A stretch of DNA of 64,000 nucleotides. It comes from Oscarella lobularis. Its lineage: Eukaryota > Porifera > Homoscleromorpha > Homosclerophorida > Oscarellidae. A model generated the notes under the pieces. The model was not told the origin of the DNA. It did no database searches and saw only the letters and a list, made by a program, of their open reading frames with translations. Location of the stretch: the NCBI RefSeq assembly GCF_947507565.1, contig NC_089177.1, forward strand, positions 2,292,648 through 2,356,647, in the 5' to 3' direction. This document shows, in pieces, positions 34,423 through 45,333 of the stretch (position 1 is its first letter; every line of letters begins with the position of its first letter). Both the position numbers and the translations under genes were made by a program.

Positions 34423-35707
34423 CTATTTAAGCGTCTGTCTTTGACACAGGGGTGCTCCGTTACTTTCTAGAGTATCCATAATCTCTAGACTCAGGCCTAT
34501 CTGCGTTTCTTTCAAGTTGTCGTGGCGTTTTTCGGCTGAACCTCGGTTGCTTTTGTTTCTTCGCATCTTCCATATGAAGCATATCATCACAATGAAGACA
34601 ATCGGTAATCCAAACTTCAGAAAATCTGCCCAGTGCAAGTGGCTGACGTTCTGTGTTGGAAAGGTTGGAAACGGCTCTGTGCCAACAACAACGACGCGAT
34701 AAAAAACCGTCGTCTCATTTGAGATTTTGCAAACGTAGGTCCCCGCATCCGTCTCGTTCACATTCCTGATGGAATACCTCAGATCTTCTTTCCCAGGCAA
34801 AGGAAAGAGGAAGCTCGCACGCAGCTCTTCACTTCTTATATTCCAGATCAGCATCGATGGAGCGTTAGTTTTTCCGCAATCTAAACTGACGTTCTGTCCG
34901 ACGTGAACTTGAACGGATGTCTCGTTCTGGCCTGGAATCCACCATGCTGGCCTGACCGTCAGTTCAAACGTGGACACGGCGTGCTCCCCGTCTTGACAAG
35001 AATAGAAGCCAGAATCGTGCGGAGTTACACTTTGCAAGTGAAGTGTCGCTTCGGGCCAGTGCTTCGTGGAATTGACTTTGAGCCAAGCCACTCCCTGCTC
35101 GGCTATGGGGCAGTCAACTTCGACGTCATCTCCTATTTCGGCTATTATTGGTCCTTCAGTCTTGCTGGTAAGCTCTGCGGGGATAAAAAATGCGCATATA
35201 ATATAAGTATTGTACGAACGAGATTTTTCTGACAAACCGTTTATAACGGATCTGGCCTCGAAAATGGGTCCGGGTCCGCCCTCGTTTGCTTTGCACCTGC
35301 ACACGGACGTTCCCACGAGCGGCGAGTGGTAGGAGATTCGAGTTGTGCATGTGCTCTTCTCCTTTTGTTCGCTTATGTATTTCCCTTCGATTTCTCGAAG
35401 GAACTCTTCGCCTTCGTTTGACCATTGAAACCACGTAGTGAAGTCGCTGCAGTTCTTTCCACGTGGTGGAGTTATTGTACAGCAAAGCGTCGTTGCGTCG
35501 CCGTGTTTTTGGATTTTTATATTGAGTTTGGGAGGGTGAATGGAAACTACGAATTCTCCATGTGATAGACTGTATATATGGGGACCTGGTTATGTACTAC
35601 CTATTGGTCCAGAGACGATAGCTACTAGTAAAGCTAAAACGGCCGTCCTACACACACAATTTTCTGTTAATAGCGGGAAACGAAGAGGTAGTTTGAGACC
35701 TGTTCAT
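34423..35707 (-). CDS. Ig pair 1, membrane member, copy 2 (probable assembly duplicate)
   Basis: Same as 24612-25896: signal peptide, three Ig domains, transmembrane helix and tyrosine-free tail. Confidence 0.85.
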
Positions 35708-36123
35708 GGTGAAGCAACGCTGCCTGACGTAATGTATTTGGATATGAGGCAACGAATGTCCTATGTTACGCAACGACTGACAGTTGATTTTAAGTTACAC
35801 TTCCGCTTAGTGTGAAATTGCTGTAGGGAATTGTGACGTCACCAAACCGGAAATCTAACGGAATTAGATGTAATTTGATTATTATTAATTAAGCAATTGT
35901 AGCTACTGTAGTGGTCTTCGCTGAGTCCTTTCAGTCTTGGCTATTAAGTTCTGAAGGAAGGGGAGGGAGTTCACTTTCGAAGTAAACAGTTCAGAGAGTG
36001 CAACCATTCCCCCGCTTGCTCCCACTGACTCCCTCACTCCCCAAGACACAGAAACGAACGTTATTTTTGCACTAGATCGGGCTTCTACAAGTACGGCTTA
36101 TCTTTTTCTCTTTTATAGGCACC

Positions 36124-38594
36124 ATGAATGCTCCTGTACAGTTTGGGCGTTTGCTGGCCTTGTTCTTCTGCACCGTCGTGGAAATTTCTGCTGTTCAAGG
36201 TCAAGGTAAGAGATCGAGCTCCCAAACAATAGTATTGTTGATAATGTACGCCGTCTGATCGTTATCATGCGCATTGTATAGCTACGATCAGAGCTCCTTC
36301 TAAATTTGGCGCTTGTTATACGTAGGACAAGAGAGCCACCAGCTTGGCAAGCGATCTCCTTATGAGAAAATCGTGCAGGAAGGCCAACCGTTTCGCCTGC
36401 TCTGCATCCATCGAGACATCTCGGGATGGAAAAAGAATGGACGGCCAGTTCAAACCCAGAGCCGATTGCAAATCATTCCCATGGGTCCATACAAAGCGCT
36501 GGACGTTTCGAAAGCCCAGCTCGGCGACAGCGGTCTCTACGAGTGCATAGCAACGGGCGGACGAACGGCGTCCGCTTGGTCCGTTGACGTGTATCAAAAA
36601 GGTAAAATTTTCGTTCCCACTCTGTTTTTTTTCCGTCTCACCTCCGCATATTTCACTTTCGTTTGGGAATGTAGGCGTTCTTTCGATTGAAGGGATCGAC
36701 GTGCGCAGCGGATCGGTCGAGGTGTACGCCGGACTTACGGTCGTGCTACGATGCGTTGGTAAGCTTTTCGCCATGCTCGCCTGGAGAGAGGGCAACGAGT
36801 ACGTCGAGCATCGAGCTCGTCACGATCTCAGGCGCTCTCGAATCGATTCCGAAACGCGACTCGCCGTTCTTTCCATTCGAGACGTTCAACTCTCCGACGC
36901 GGGAAGATACGATTGCATAGGCTATCCCGAATTCCACGGTCCTTATTCTCGGGAATCGGTCGACGTCAAGGTGCTTCGACCGGAGCCCATCCGATTTACC
37001 GTCACGCCGTCGAACGTGTCCGCCTACGAAGGAGAACGCGTTATTGTTTATTGTAGCGCCGCTGGAAGGCCATCGCCTTCGGTCCATTGGGCTAGGGAAA
37101 CGAAGACTGGTGTGAGAGTTTCCTTTGCGAAGATAGCGACACCAGATGGACGGCTCGTTTTTCCTTCTCTATCTAAAGAGAACGAAGGAATTTATCAATG
37201 TGTGGCGGAGAATGCTCTCGGAAAGATGTCCTTGCGAATTCGAGTTTCCATTCGAGTTGCAGGTACCGTGCATGACACTACTAGTAGTGAGCGTCCCACA
37301 GAGGCTGAACCTTTTCACTCCAGACGTTCACAATATGGACGTTCTTCTTACCCACTCGCCTCAGTCCGTTCTTATGACCTGTAACGTAAGTCGAACGTTT
37401 TCCGTGGCCTGGCTCAAAGACGGCAAAATGATTCGCGACTGCAATGACAGTCGCCTGCACTTTCCTGCCTTCGACTTCGGTTCGGCTTTGGTGATTCAAG
37501 CCATTGGCTATGCAGACAAGGGCCTCTACGAAGCTCGTGCTCGTGTCGACGGAAAGCTGGTTTACAAGTACTCCGTATTTCTTAATATCAGAGGTAAATT
37601 TCTGATTTTTTGACGTGTGATTTTGCAGCATTTCTTTCTCCCTTCACTGAAGGTGTTCCTACTCCTCCAAGAAACGTTAGTGTAACGTTCAAGTGCAGCA
37701 CCACTCTAAGATCTACTCTGTTGTCTGTTTCTTGGCTGCCTCCTGTATTTCGCGGCGAAGACGACGAAGAAAACCTCCTCTATTCTATTGTAGTTACGAC
37801 TATTGAAATACGACATCTGAAAATCACACGTCGATATAAAGTGGAGTCGAATGCAACGGTAGCTGAACTAAAACTAGAGGCAAGGTGCACGAGTTGCACA
37901 GCAATCCACTTCATTGAAGTCTACGCTGTCAATTCTATTGGAAGAAGCAACGCAGCTCTGCCAGTAGCAACGGCCAGTGAAAGTTCAAGTAATTTAATTG
38001 GCCTACTCTATGTCTGTCAATTTTTTATTCATTAGCTCTGCTAAAACGAAATTGTAACCGAACTATTTCATCGATCCCTGTACTGAAATCTTACCCAGGA
38101 TTTCAAATGAAGCTCAAAGTGGCAGATCGGTCTTGTTTGAAGGTTTGTCTCGTATAGCATTTAGTGTCTTCTCCCTCCTAAGATCGTTTTAGTCTGGTCA
38201 AACTCACTTTGTTGACGCACTGCAAAGTGCTATTTATGACTATGCAAAGGCGGCGTCTGAAATTGCCTATCGCGCCCAGCTGGTTTTTGAAATAGTTTCA
38301 AATGAGTTCCTGAATCAGTTTATTATTTACTCTGTTCCTGGCCGGTTGGACGTTGACGAATCCATAGCCCTAATAAAAGCCCTTGAACGTCCTTTGAGGT
38401 TTGATTCCGGTAGCGGACACGCTTTCAAAGCGAAGGATCTTCAAGAGTGCAAATTTAAAGTTCACGATTGCAACGTTTTTTATGCCAAGGGAATAAGTCG
38501 CCACAGGGATTGTCAGATAGGAGGACGGAAGAATAGGGGTTGCAACGTCTCAAGCTTCGTCTACCAAGTGAAGAAATTCTGTGAGCTTCTATAG
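36124..38594 (+). CDS. Ig pair 1, secreted member, copy 2 (probable assembly duplicate)
   Basis: Same as 26313-28783: seven exons, Ig1-4, FN3, linker and C-terminal domain. Confidence 0.88.
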
Positions 38595-38715
38595 CCTGCA
38601 CCTACAGCTTGAAAGATAGGTTAGCATGACTTGCAAAAAGCATCCGCTTCTTTTAACACAGCCATAGACAAGCAAGCACACAGTCACTGATTCTTATTCT
38701 AAAATGCTTTAAATG

Positions 38716-39826
38716 TTAGATTTCAGTTTCCATGCTTGCCTGGCGTTCGTTCATATCATTCATCATATCTGCGACTTCTACTTGATGAGGACAACTGCAT
38801 GTCTGTTCGCCATGTCTGGAGCCTTTCGACTCACGTCTACGACGTTTCCGCTTCGCTATTGCTATCGCTACCAATACCACACCACCTACCACACCACCAC
38901 CACCCACCACACCTACCACTGTGGCAGTTCTGTGGTTACTTTCTGGTGATTCAGAGGCAGCAGTAACCGTGGAATTCGTGGTAGTGATTTGCGTTTTGTC
39001 TTCTAAATACCACTTCCACTACCACTACTATCAACAGCAGGAAATGTACCTTCCACCAATTGACCACTTGTAGTTGGCGAATCTGTGCTATTTGGTGTTT
39101 CGTGCTCTGAAAATACCTAATTAATATTTTTACAGCACGTAATAACGTTGTACCGGATATGTGAAGTCTGACGATGTTTGGACTTCTTTGTGATGCCCAA
39201 CAGGTGTAGTCGCCAGAATCATTTGGCCGTGCGTTATTTATCAGCCATGTGACGTTTGGGATCAGATGTCCCGTTGGCATCTGCCACACGATGTTATCCT
39301 GCTGCGATGACTCAGGACAGGACAACGAAATTGACTCTCCACTTTGTCCTTCTCTAAGTGTGAGACTTGGCATTGCTAGAAATGATGTCAATAATTACTC
39401 AACTTGAATTAGGATACGCCAGTTTTGCTTACAAATGTAAAATTGTGCAAACAGCGTCGTATTTGTGACGGCACAAGCGTATAGGCCAATATAATTGAAC
39501 GTTTCTGGCAAGAATGTAATTCCCAAGGAAGATTTGCACGGTCCGTCCGACACAATGCTGTACTGAGAACTATCCTCTCCGATGACGATGGCCGCCTTGT
39601 CTTTTTTCTCAAATGTCCAAATAAAGCCACTGCAATTGTAGCTTGCTGAAGAAACGCTACAGGTGAGAAAGATAAGATTTGGATGATGTCTTTCTTCCTT
39701 TTTAATGTACGCTAACAAAAGAAAGCCGTGAGGCTACATACAATAAAGCGACATTTAGAGACTACCTGTAGCGCATGGGAAACAGCATAGCAGAAGTATA
39801 CAAGCCATTCTTGAAAGTATTGGCAT
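38716..39826 (-). CDS. Ig pair 2, membrane member, copy 2 (probable assembly duplicate)
   Basis: Same as 28905-30015. In this copy its head-to-head partner (40432-42882) is complete, so this is the copy to use for pair 2. Confidence 0.85.
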
Positions 39827-40431
39827 TGTGGTTGATTCAGACGCCTAAAAATAAGATACATTGACCTTTCCACTGGCCTAGCCTTAAAGAGGTTGCTCGA
39901 AAACGGGCCAAAGAAGAGAAAAGCAACGTTCTGTCAAACCCGGATACAGTTCGGGCCACGTGTGCAATGTACTGAATAAATCTCCTAAAGCACCATACCA
40001 CGCTACAGAGAGCTGTCGCCGGACGACAAAACGTTTAGACTCGGCGGGGTCCGTGCTCGGAGAGAGAGAAAGATGACTACCCCTGATTGCATGCATACCT
40101 AATTAGCTGTCGACGGTGTGGCGCTTTTCCCTCCTGTCTGTGTTTAGAAAAGCCGGCTTTTTGAGCGTTTAGCTGCTGCCTAGTGCTAGTATACAGCAAG
40201 AAACAGCTGGCGCCGGCGCTGATTCGCGATATCAATTTGAAGGCGGACTTGAACTAACAACGTTATCTAATCTGTCCATACAGATGAGGAGGTCACACTT
40301 TGGTATACGCCTTTGTAGTGTTGAGAATTGCATGTTCTTTACGAAAGCTGACAGCCTATACTATTACTAGTCCAACATTTCTACTCTGGCTTTCTGATTC
40401 TCAAAAACGCTTGGAGCTCATTAATTCCGAA

Positions 40432-42882
40432 ATGCAAGGGTTTCTTTTTCGAATTCTGTTATTTTGGACTGTCAGTAAGAATCTATTGCTTGCTTGGTAT
40501 GAGAAGCGAATCTTTTCACGTAAGCATGACCGACAGAAAATGCTGAGACAGAAGTTGCAGCAGTAGTAGTCTAGTAGGAATGCTGCATGACTTTGAAGTA
40601 CTACAGTGGGCATGCAATCGTAGTTTTTCTTTATTTCTAGTTAAAGCCAATGACTGCAATCAGCAAAGAGCGTTTTCAGGGGTTGTCGACGTGGTCGAAG
40701 GCGACTCGTTCACCTTGTGCTGTGACGTCAACCGACCTGCGAACTGGACGAAAAACGGCGTAGACGTGATGGCGCTCGAATTGAACGACAATGACAGCAA
40801 CAGATTCAAAATCGAGGAAAACTCACTCGGAATTCGAACTCATCTGAGCGTGAGTCGAGCAATGTACGAGCAAGACAACGAGGTGGCATATCAGTGTGTG
40901 GCAACGTCACCGTCCGGTGACGCAGTCGTGGCAGAGCGAAAAGTGAGAGTACGTCGAAAAGGTGAATTATGTTGAGCCATAATTTTACATTAGTGCTTTC
41001 TAAATAAATATTTGCCTAATTTATTTATGCAGCCGAGGTCTCTTTTCATGGGCCACGTAGTTTGGTTGTCGAGGCCACCGTTGGCGACAACGTCGCTCTG
41101 AACTGCTCAGGTCGTCATCTGTTTTTCATCAAATGGTTCAAAGACGGACTCTTTGCCGGCGGTGCGTCGAGGTATCGCGTGAGCTCTTGGCGGCAACATT
41201 CTCATGCGATCAGAGGAACCGTTCTCTATATAACATCTGTTCAAATTCTGGACGGAGGACGATATGAATGCCGCGGCTATCCGCAGTGGGGAACACTTCA
41301 CCGAGTCGTAACCGTAACGCTCGAAGTGTTTCCGACTGAACCTCCTCGCTTCCTTGAAGAGCCGCGGAGCGTGCTGGCTCATCTCAACACGACTGTATCT
41401 CTCCGCTGTAGTGTTGTTGGTCGTCCCAGACCTCGCCTGTATTGGATACGAGAGGGTAAAGTGGGGGGCTATCGAGAGAGATTGAGTGGTCACGTCGATG
41501 TTGTTACTATTCGGTCTTTGAGTCATGAAGACGAAGGTGCATACTATTGCGTGGCTGAGAATTCCGTTGCATCCGTCCCTTCATCTCCTGCAGTTATTTC
41601 TATTATAGTCCCAGGTATTCTCTAGCTGCCTGTTTTTTTTGAATAATTACCTTTGCGCGTGTAGTGCTGTTTGTGCAAGAGGTAACGGTGATGGTGACCA
41701 ATTTATTGGAGGAACAAGAACATTTGCTGATAACCTGTGCGTTTCATTACCCCACTAACGTAACATGGCTGAAAGATGGTGAGCCAATTGATGGTCAAGA
41801 CTCTCGTATATTCTTTTCAAAAACCGAACGAAATTCCGCTCTAGCAATATCGCATGCTTCTTACAGAGATCAAGGGCTTTACAAGGCAACTTCGTTCGTC
41901 AATGGCAAACAAATTCAAACGTGTCAGACTCATCTTTTGATAATAGGTAACGTTATTTTCACGAAATCCAAGTCTCATTTATTGTCTTTTGTGCTAAGGA
42001 CCTCCTTTGCCACCAGAATTGGTTTTCGCAGGTTTTATTTGCAAGTTTGGAAACTTGACGATGCACGCGTCCTGGTCTCCGCCTAAGTTTAGCAGTTCTG
42101 ACATCCGCTACCTTCTCAAATTGACTGTCATTGATGTCGAGAAGGTGACTGTTTGGACAAGACAAGAGGCTGTGTCGACTGTGGAACATTTCAACTTTTG
42201 GTTAAATCGTAGCTGCCAAGGTTGCTCCAACTCTCTCGCTTACCTGCTCGAGGTCTACAGCATTAATTCATATGGACAGAGCAAGCCGTCTTTGCCTAAG
42301 GACATAGATGCGACATCGTCTCTTACCTGTAATCTCGTAAATAAACTTCTACCTTAGTGATCATTGACTTTTAGATGGCACTGGCAGCTGCGGAGCTGGT
42401 GTTATATCAATTCCAATAGTGAAATCATATCCTGGCTTTCAGATTAGACTTGAAGACAAAAACAGAACTTGTCATAAGGTTTTTGCCATTGACGTCGTGT
42501 TGAATATTTGCAGCTAATCGTGGTACTTGCGTTTCAGAAACTGGAGGCAGATTTTGACAGAAAGTTGCAGTCAGTTATGGTCAGATTTGTAAGTGAGGCA
42601 ATGAGCACTTATACTGTCAGCCTTTCAAGCAATGGTCACTTCACCTACAATGTGATCAGCAATCCCTCCTTTAGTCAGTTTATCATTCGGTTTGTTCTAA
42701 CGTCTACTGTTTCAGTAGAACTTCGTATCCAAGCGATTAAGACTGTGCAAAATAGAATCAATGATTTTGCACAAGAGGGAAGATTTATTGCTGTTGGGAC
42801 ACACTGTACACTGAACTTTGCTGTTTGCACTACGTTTTATGCAAAGGGAATCATTCATGCCAACGACTGCAAAATTTCCTAG
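40432..42882 (+). CDS. Ig pair 2, secreted Ig4-FN3-CTD protein (complete)
   Basis: Exons 40432-40474, 40641-40961, 41033-41614, 41665-41946, 41999-42328, 42375-42478 and 42538-42882 splice in frame to 668 aa (a 24-nt longer last exon from 42514 is also in frame). Signal peptide MQGFLFRILLFWTV; Ig1 (FTLCCDVNRPANWTKNG to VAYQCVA); Ig2 (ALNCSGRHLFFIKWFKDG to GGRYECRGYP) and Ig3 (RCSVVGRPRPRLYWIREG to EGAYYCVAEN) share an exon; Ig4 (ITCAFHYPTNVTWLKDG; F-strand Cys absent, QGLYKATS); FN3 (GPPLPPELVF, LLEVYSINSYG); linker with KSYPGFQ; and CTD (FSQFIIRF, FAVCTTFYAKGI, HANDCKI). Soluble. It shows the same exon plan as pair 1 despite strong divergence in Ig1-Ig2. Confidence 0.9.
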
Positions 42883-42937
42883 TGTAGACAGAATCTACAA
42901 ATATTATTGAATCGACTAGTAGAATTCAATAGCTCGT

Positions 42938-43258
42938 GAACAGACGCGGTCGCGACGCGATCCCGCTCAGCGCTGGCGCTTGGAACAAAAAGAAGACGCT
43001 CGGACCGTAGGAACGCGGGACTGCCGTCGCGTCGTCCTCCGCGCTCCGGTAAGCATCCGCGCAGCACCGTATCCTTCTCCTACGATCAACATCCGCTTCT
43101 CAGAAAACGAAGACACTCCCTCACCTCCTCCAAGGTCGAACAAAGCGCGATTTGCCTCGACGAAGCGAAAGCGACACCGTGTTATTCCATTGCGATCCCA
43201 GATCGTTCGCGACAGCTGTCGAGTTCTGCTGGCCACTCAGTCAGGTGAGTTAGACTAA
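42938..43258 (+). other. Unassigned GC-rich coding-like stretch
   Basis: Open for about 105 codons on the plus strand, ending before a possible GT donor near 43244, with Arg/Ser-rich composition (SPPPRSNKARF, STKRKRHRV). It sits between the pair 2 secreted gene and the pair 3 membrane gene and is GC-richer than both. No family recognised; it may be a fragment of an inserted gene or chance. Confidence 0.2.
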
Positions 43259-43407
43259 GATCTAGTACAATACGCATGCATGTAGATCTACGTATGTTTA
43301 TCGAGACTCGGTTTTAAGTGTCATCAAGAGGTTCTGCGAATTCATCAAACTAGTCGGAAGATTAGACCTAGACCAAGGATTGTAGACTAAGAGGGAACAA
43401 TCCTTGC

Positions 43408-44603
43408 TTAGACAGACTGCTCATTCAACGTCTCCACCACTTCAAGATGTTGTCCATCCTTTTGCTTACGCTCAAATTCTTCTTTTGAAATTTTACCTGT
43501 GCTTTCAGCTTTCTTTCGGGCGGAAGTAGACCGTCTATGACGTTTCCACATGAAGAAAGCAATCGCCAAAGCCAAAATCCCTGTGCCAACCACTGCGCCA
43601 ACCACTTCACCAACCACATCATTTTTTGGTGATGCAGTCTGAGAGGTAGCAGTAGTTGTTGTAAAATTTGCGATGGTGGTTAGTCCTTTGTCCTCTAGAC
43701 ATACCCACTACCACCAATCAACAGCACAAAATCACAATGTACCTTCACTTGATCGACTTTCTGGCAATTTAGAGGTAGCAGCAGCAGTAATAATTATATT
43801 AGTCGTCGGTGTTTCGTTTTCTAGAAGCACCCATTAATAAAATATTCTATCAGCTTTAATTAATTACCATCTGTAGTAATTATAGAGACAGACGACATAA
43901 CGGTTGGGCCCGGTATATCCCTTATTGTACAGTTGTAGACCCCAGTGGAAGTGACGTTTGATAGACATAAGGATGAGTTTTGATTAACTTTTCCAACTAA
44001 TGGCGGAACTTCCCATGATATCCGTAACTTCTTAGCTTCATCATATTGAATTCCAGGACAGCTAAGGCATAGCGATGAACCCTTTGGCACATTTTGCAGA
44101 GTGTGCGTTGCGCGAGAAAACTCTATTTGTGAAAAAAATGTCATTTACAGTATATGTAACGCGTCAAGTGCTAGACATGCTAGAGCTCACTTGGAATATT
44201 AGCAGGCTTTGATATAAGTGGGGAAAGGTCGTTGTCAGCCTTACAAATGAAAGGCCCCCGAGAAGGTGTCATCTCTAGGTTTTTGCCCAGGGCGATATAA
44301 AGGGAGAGTTGACAACCATTGTCTGATAGATGAAGTTGGTTATTTGAACTTGGGGAAATTCTTTGTCCACTTTCATCAAATGAAATGTTAAAAGTGTCAC
44401 ATAAATTGAGGACGGGATTTATGTGACACTCGAGCAATATTTCATTTCTTTCTGATTTATAGCTGAGTTCGACATATATATTACTCTTATCTAAAACAAA
44501 GCGTCTCCACTCAGTCATCTGACTGTTATGCCATCATACCTGCACAATATGCAGTTGATATTATAGATGTCAATATAGTTGCCAATAGCAATACCGCTAT
44601 CAT
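43408..44603 (-). CDS. Ig pair 3, membrane member (2 Ig domains, single-pass)
   Basis: Five exons (44540-44603, 44191-44490, 43868-44122, 43743-43820, 43408-43694), phase 1 throughout, give 327 aa. Signal peptide MIAVLLLATILTSIISTAYC; Ig1 (ILLECHINPVLNLCDTFN to GPFICKA); Ig2 (SLCLSCPGIQYDEAKKLRIS to STGVYNCTI); Thr/Ser stalk; membrane helix GAVVGTGILALAIAFFMW; basic KRHRRSTSARKK stop-transfer; and a Lys/Glu-rich tail ending NEQSV with no tyrosine. Exon-domain correspondence is the same as pair 2. The acceptor for Ig1 was set at 44491 because upstream candidates break the frame. Confidence 0.83.
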
Positions 44604-44664
44604 AATTGATCTATAGAACACGTAATTCAAATGCACCGGACAGTAGATACCCTGACGTAGACCT

Positions 44665-44714
44665 AGTCTCGCGTGGCCAGACCCTTCAGGGGAAGGGTCT
44701 GGCCACGCGAGACT
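44665..44714. repeat. Perfect 23-bp inverted repeat with 4-nt loop
   Basis: AGTCTCGCGTGGCCAGACCC with TTC, then AGGG, then the exact complement. It lies 61 bp upstream of the pair 3 membrane start codon, within the shared 5' region. It may be a solo palindromic remnant of a DNA transposon. Confidence 0.85.
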
Positions 44715-45333
44715 GACCACACCGTTACCCGGATATGGTTCGGGGGCTAAAAGGGCGTGTTTCCGTGACTGAGGCTAGCCTTAGGATCGAGCTTCAATTA
44801 GTAGGTGGTTATAGAGCGGCTTCACAATGTAGTGATAACAACATATGCGGGTGGAGGAGCAAGACTCGGACCGTGAGGCAACTTAGACGTCTCACGGCTT
44901 CTGAACTTGCTGAGGATTCGTCTATACTGAGTACTTACAATCAGCTATATGTGCGGTGCTTATGCCTATAGAATATGTGCCGCTCCGTCGACGTTGTCGT
45001 ACCACCTCAGTGACCTGTGCCGTGTGACCTGAGAGACCGGCCGGGACTTAATTGTAGGTAATTAATAAATCCGTAACACTGACTACATGCTATAAAGCCA
45101 CGTCTTTAATTATTAATAGAGCTTTGGATGAATATATTAGAAAAAACCATCCAGCTAACTGTTTGAGCCTCAGCGGATAAACATCGAAGATTCTCGCGGG
45201 GCGGGACAGGTATGGTAATTGACTTAGCTTTGTCCAGTCACAAGCGTCCCTGCAAGAACGGTTGTCTTCGGCTTGCACGCGCTATTAACTGGCAGTCACA
45301 GCGTACGCATCAGCAGCAGTTTCTCCTACAGTC

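Larger units (their letters stand above)
32005..41615. repeat. 9.6-kb direct repeat, copy 2 (probable assembly overlap)
   Basis: Same sequence as 22194-31804. This copy continues without interruption into unique sequence at 41616, so gene models crossing its right edge are reliable here. Confidence 0.95.

Noticed and set aside
22194-41615. Biological segmental duplication of two Ig pairs
   Set aside because: Apparent identity over introns plus the coincidence of both breakpoints with a 200-N placeholder fits contig overlap better. Kept as unproven until reads are checked.
44735-44971. 78-codon ORF in the pair 3 spacer
   Set aside because: Not at a splice-consistent position, no signal peptide, no relation to other members.
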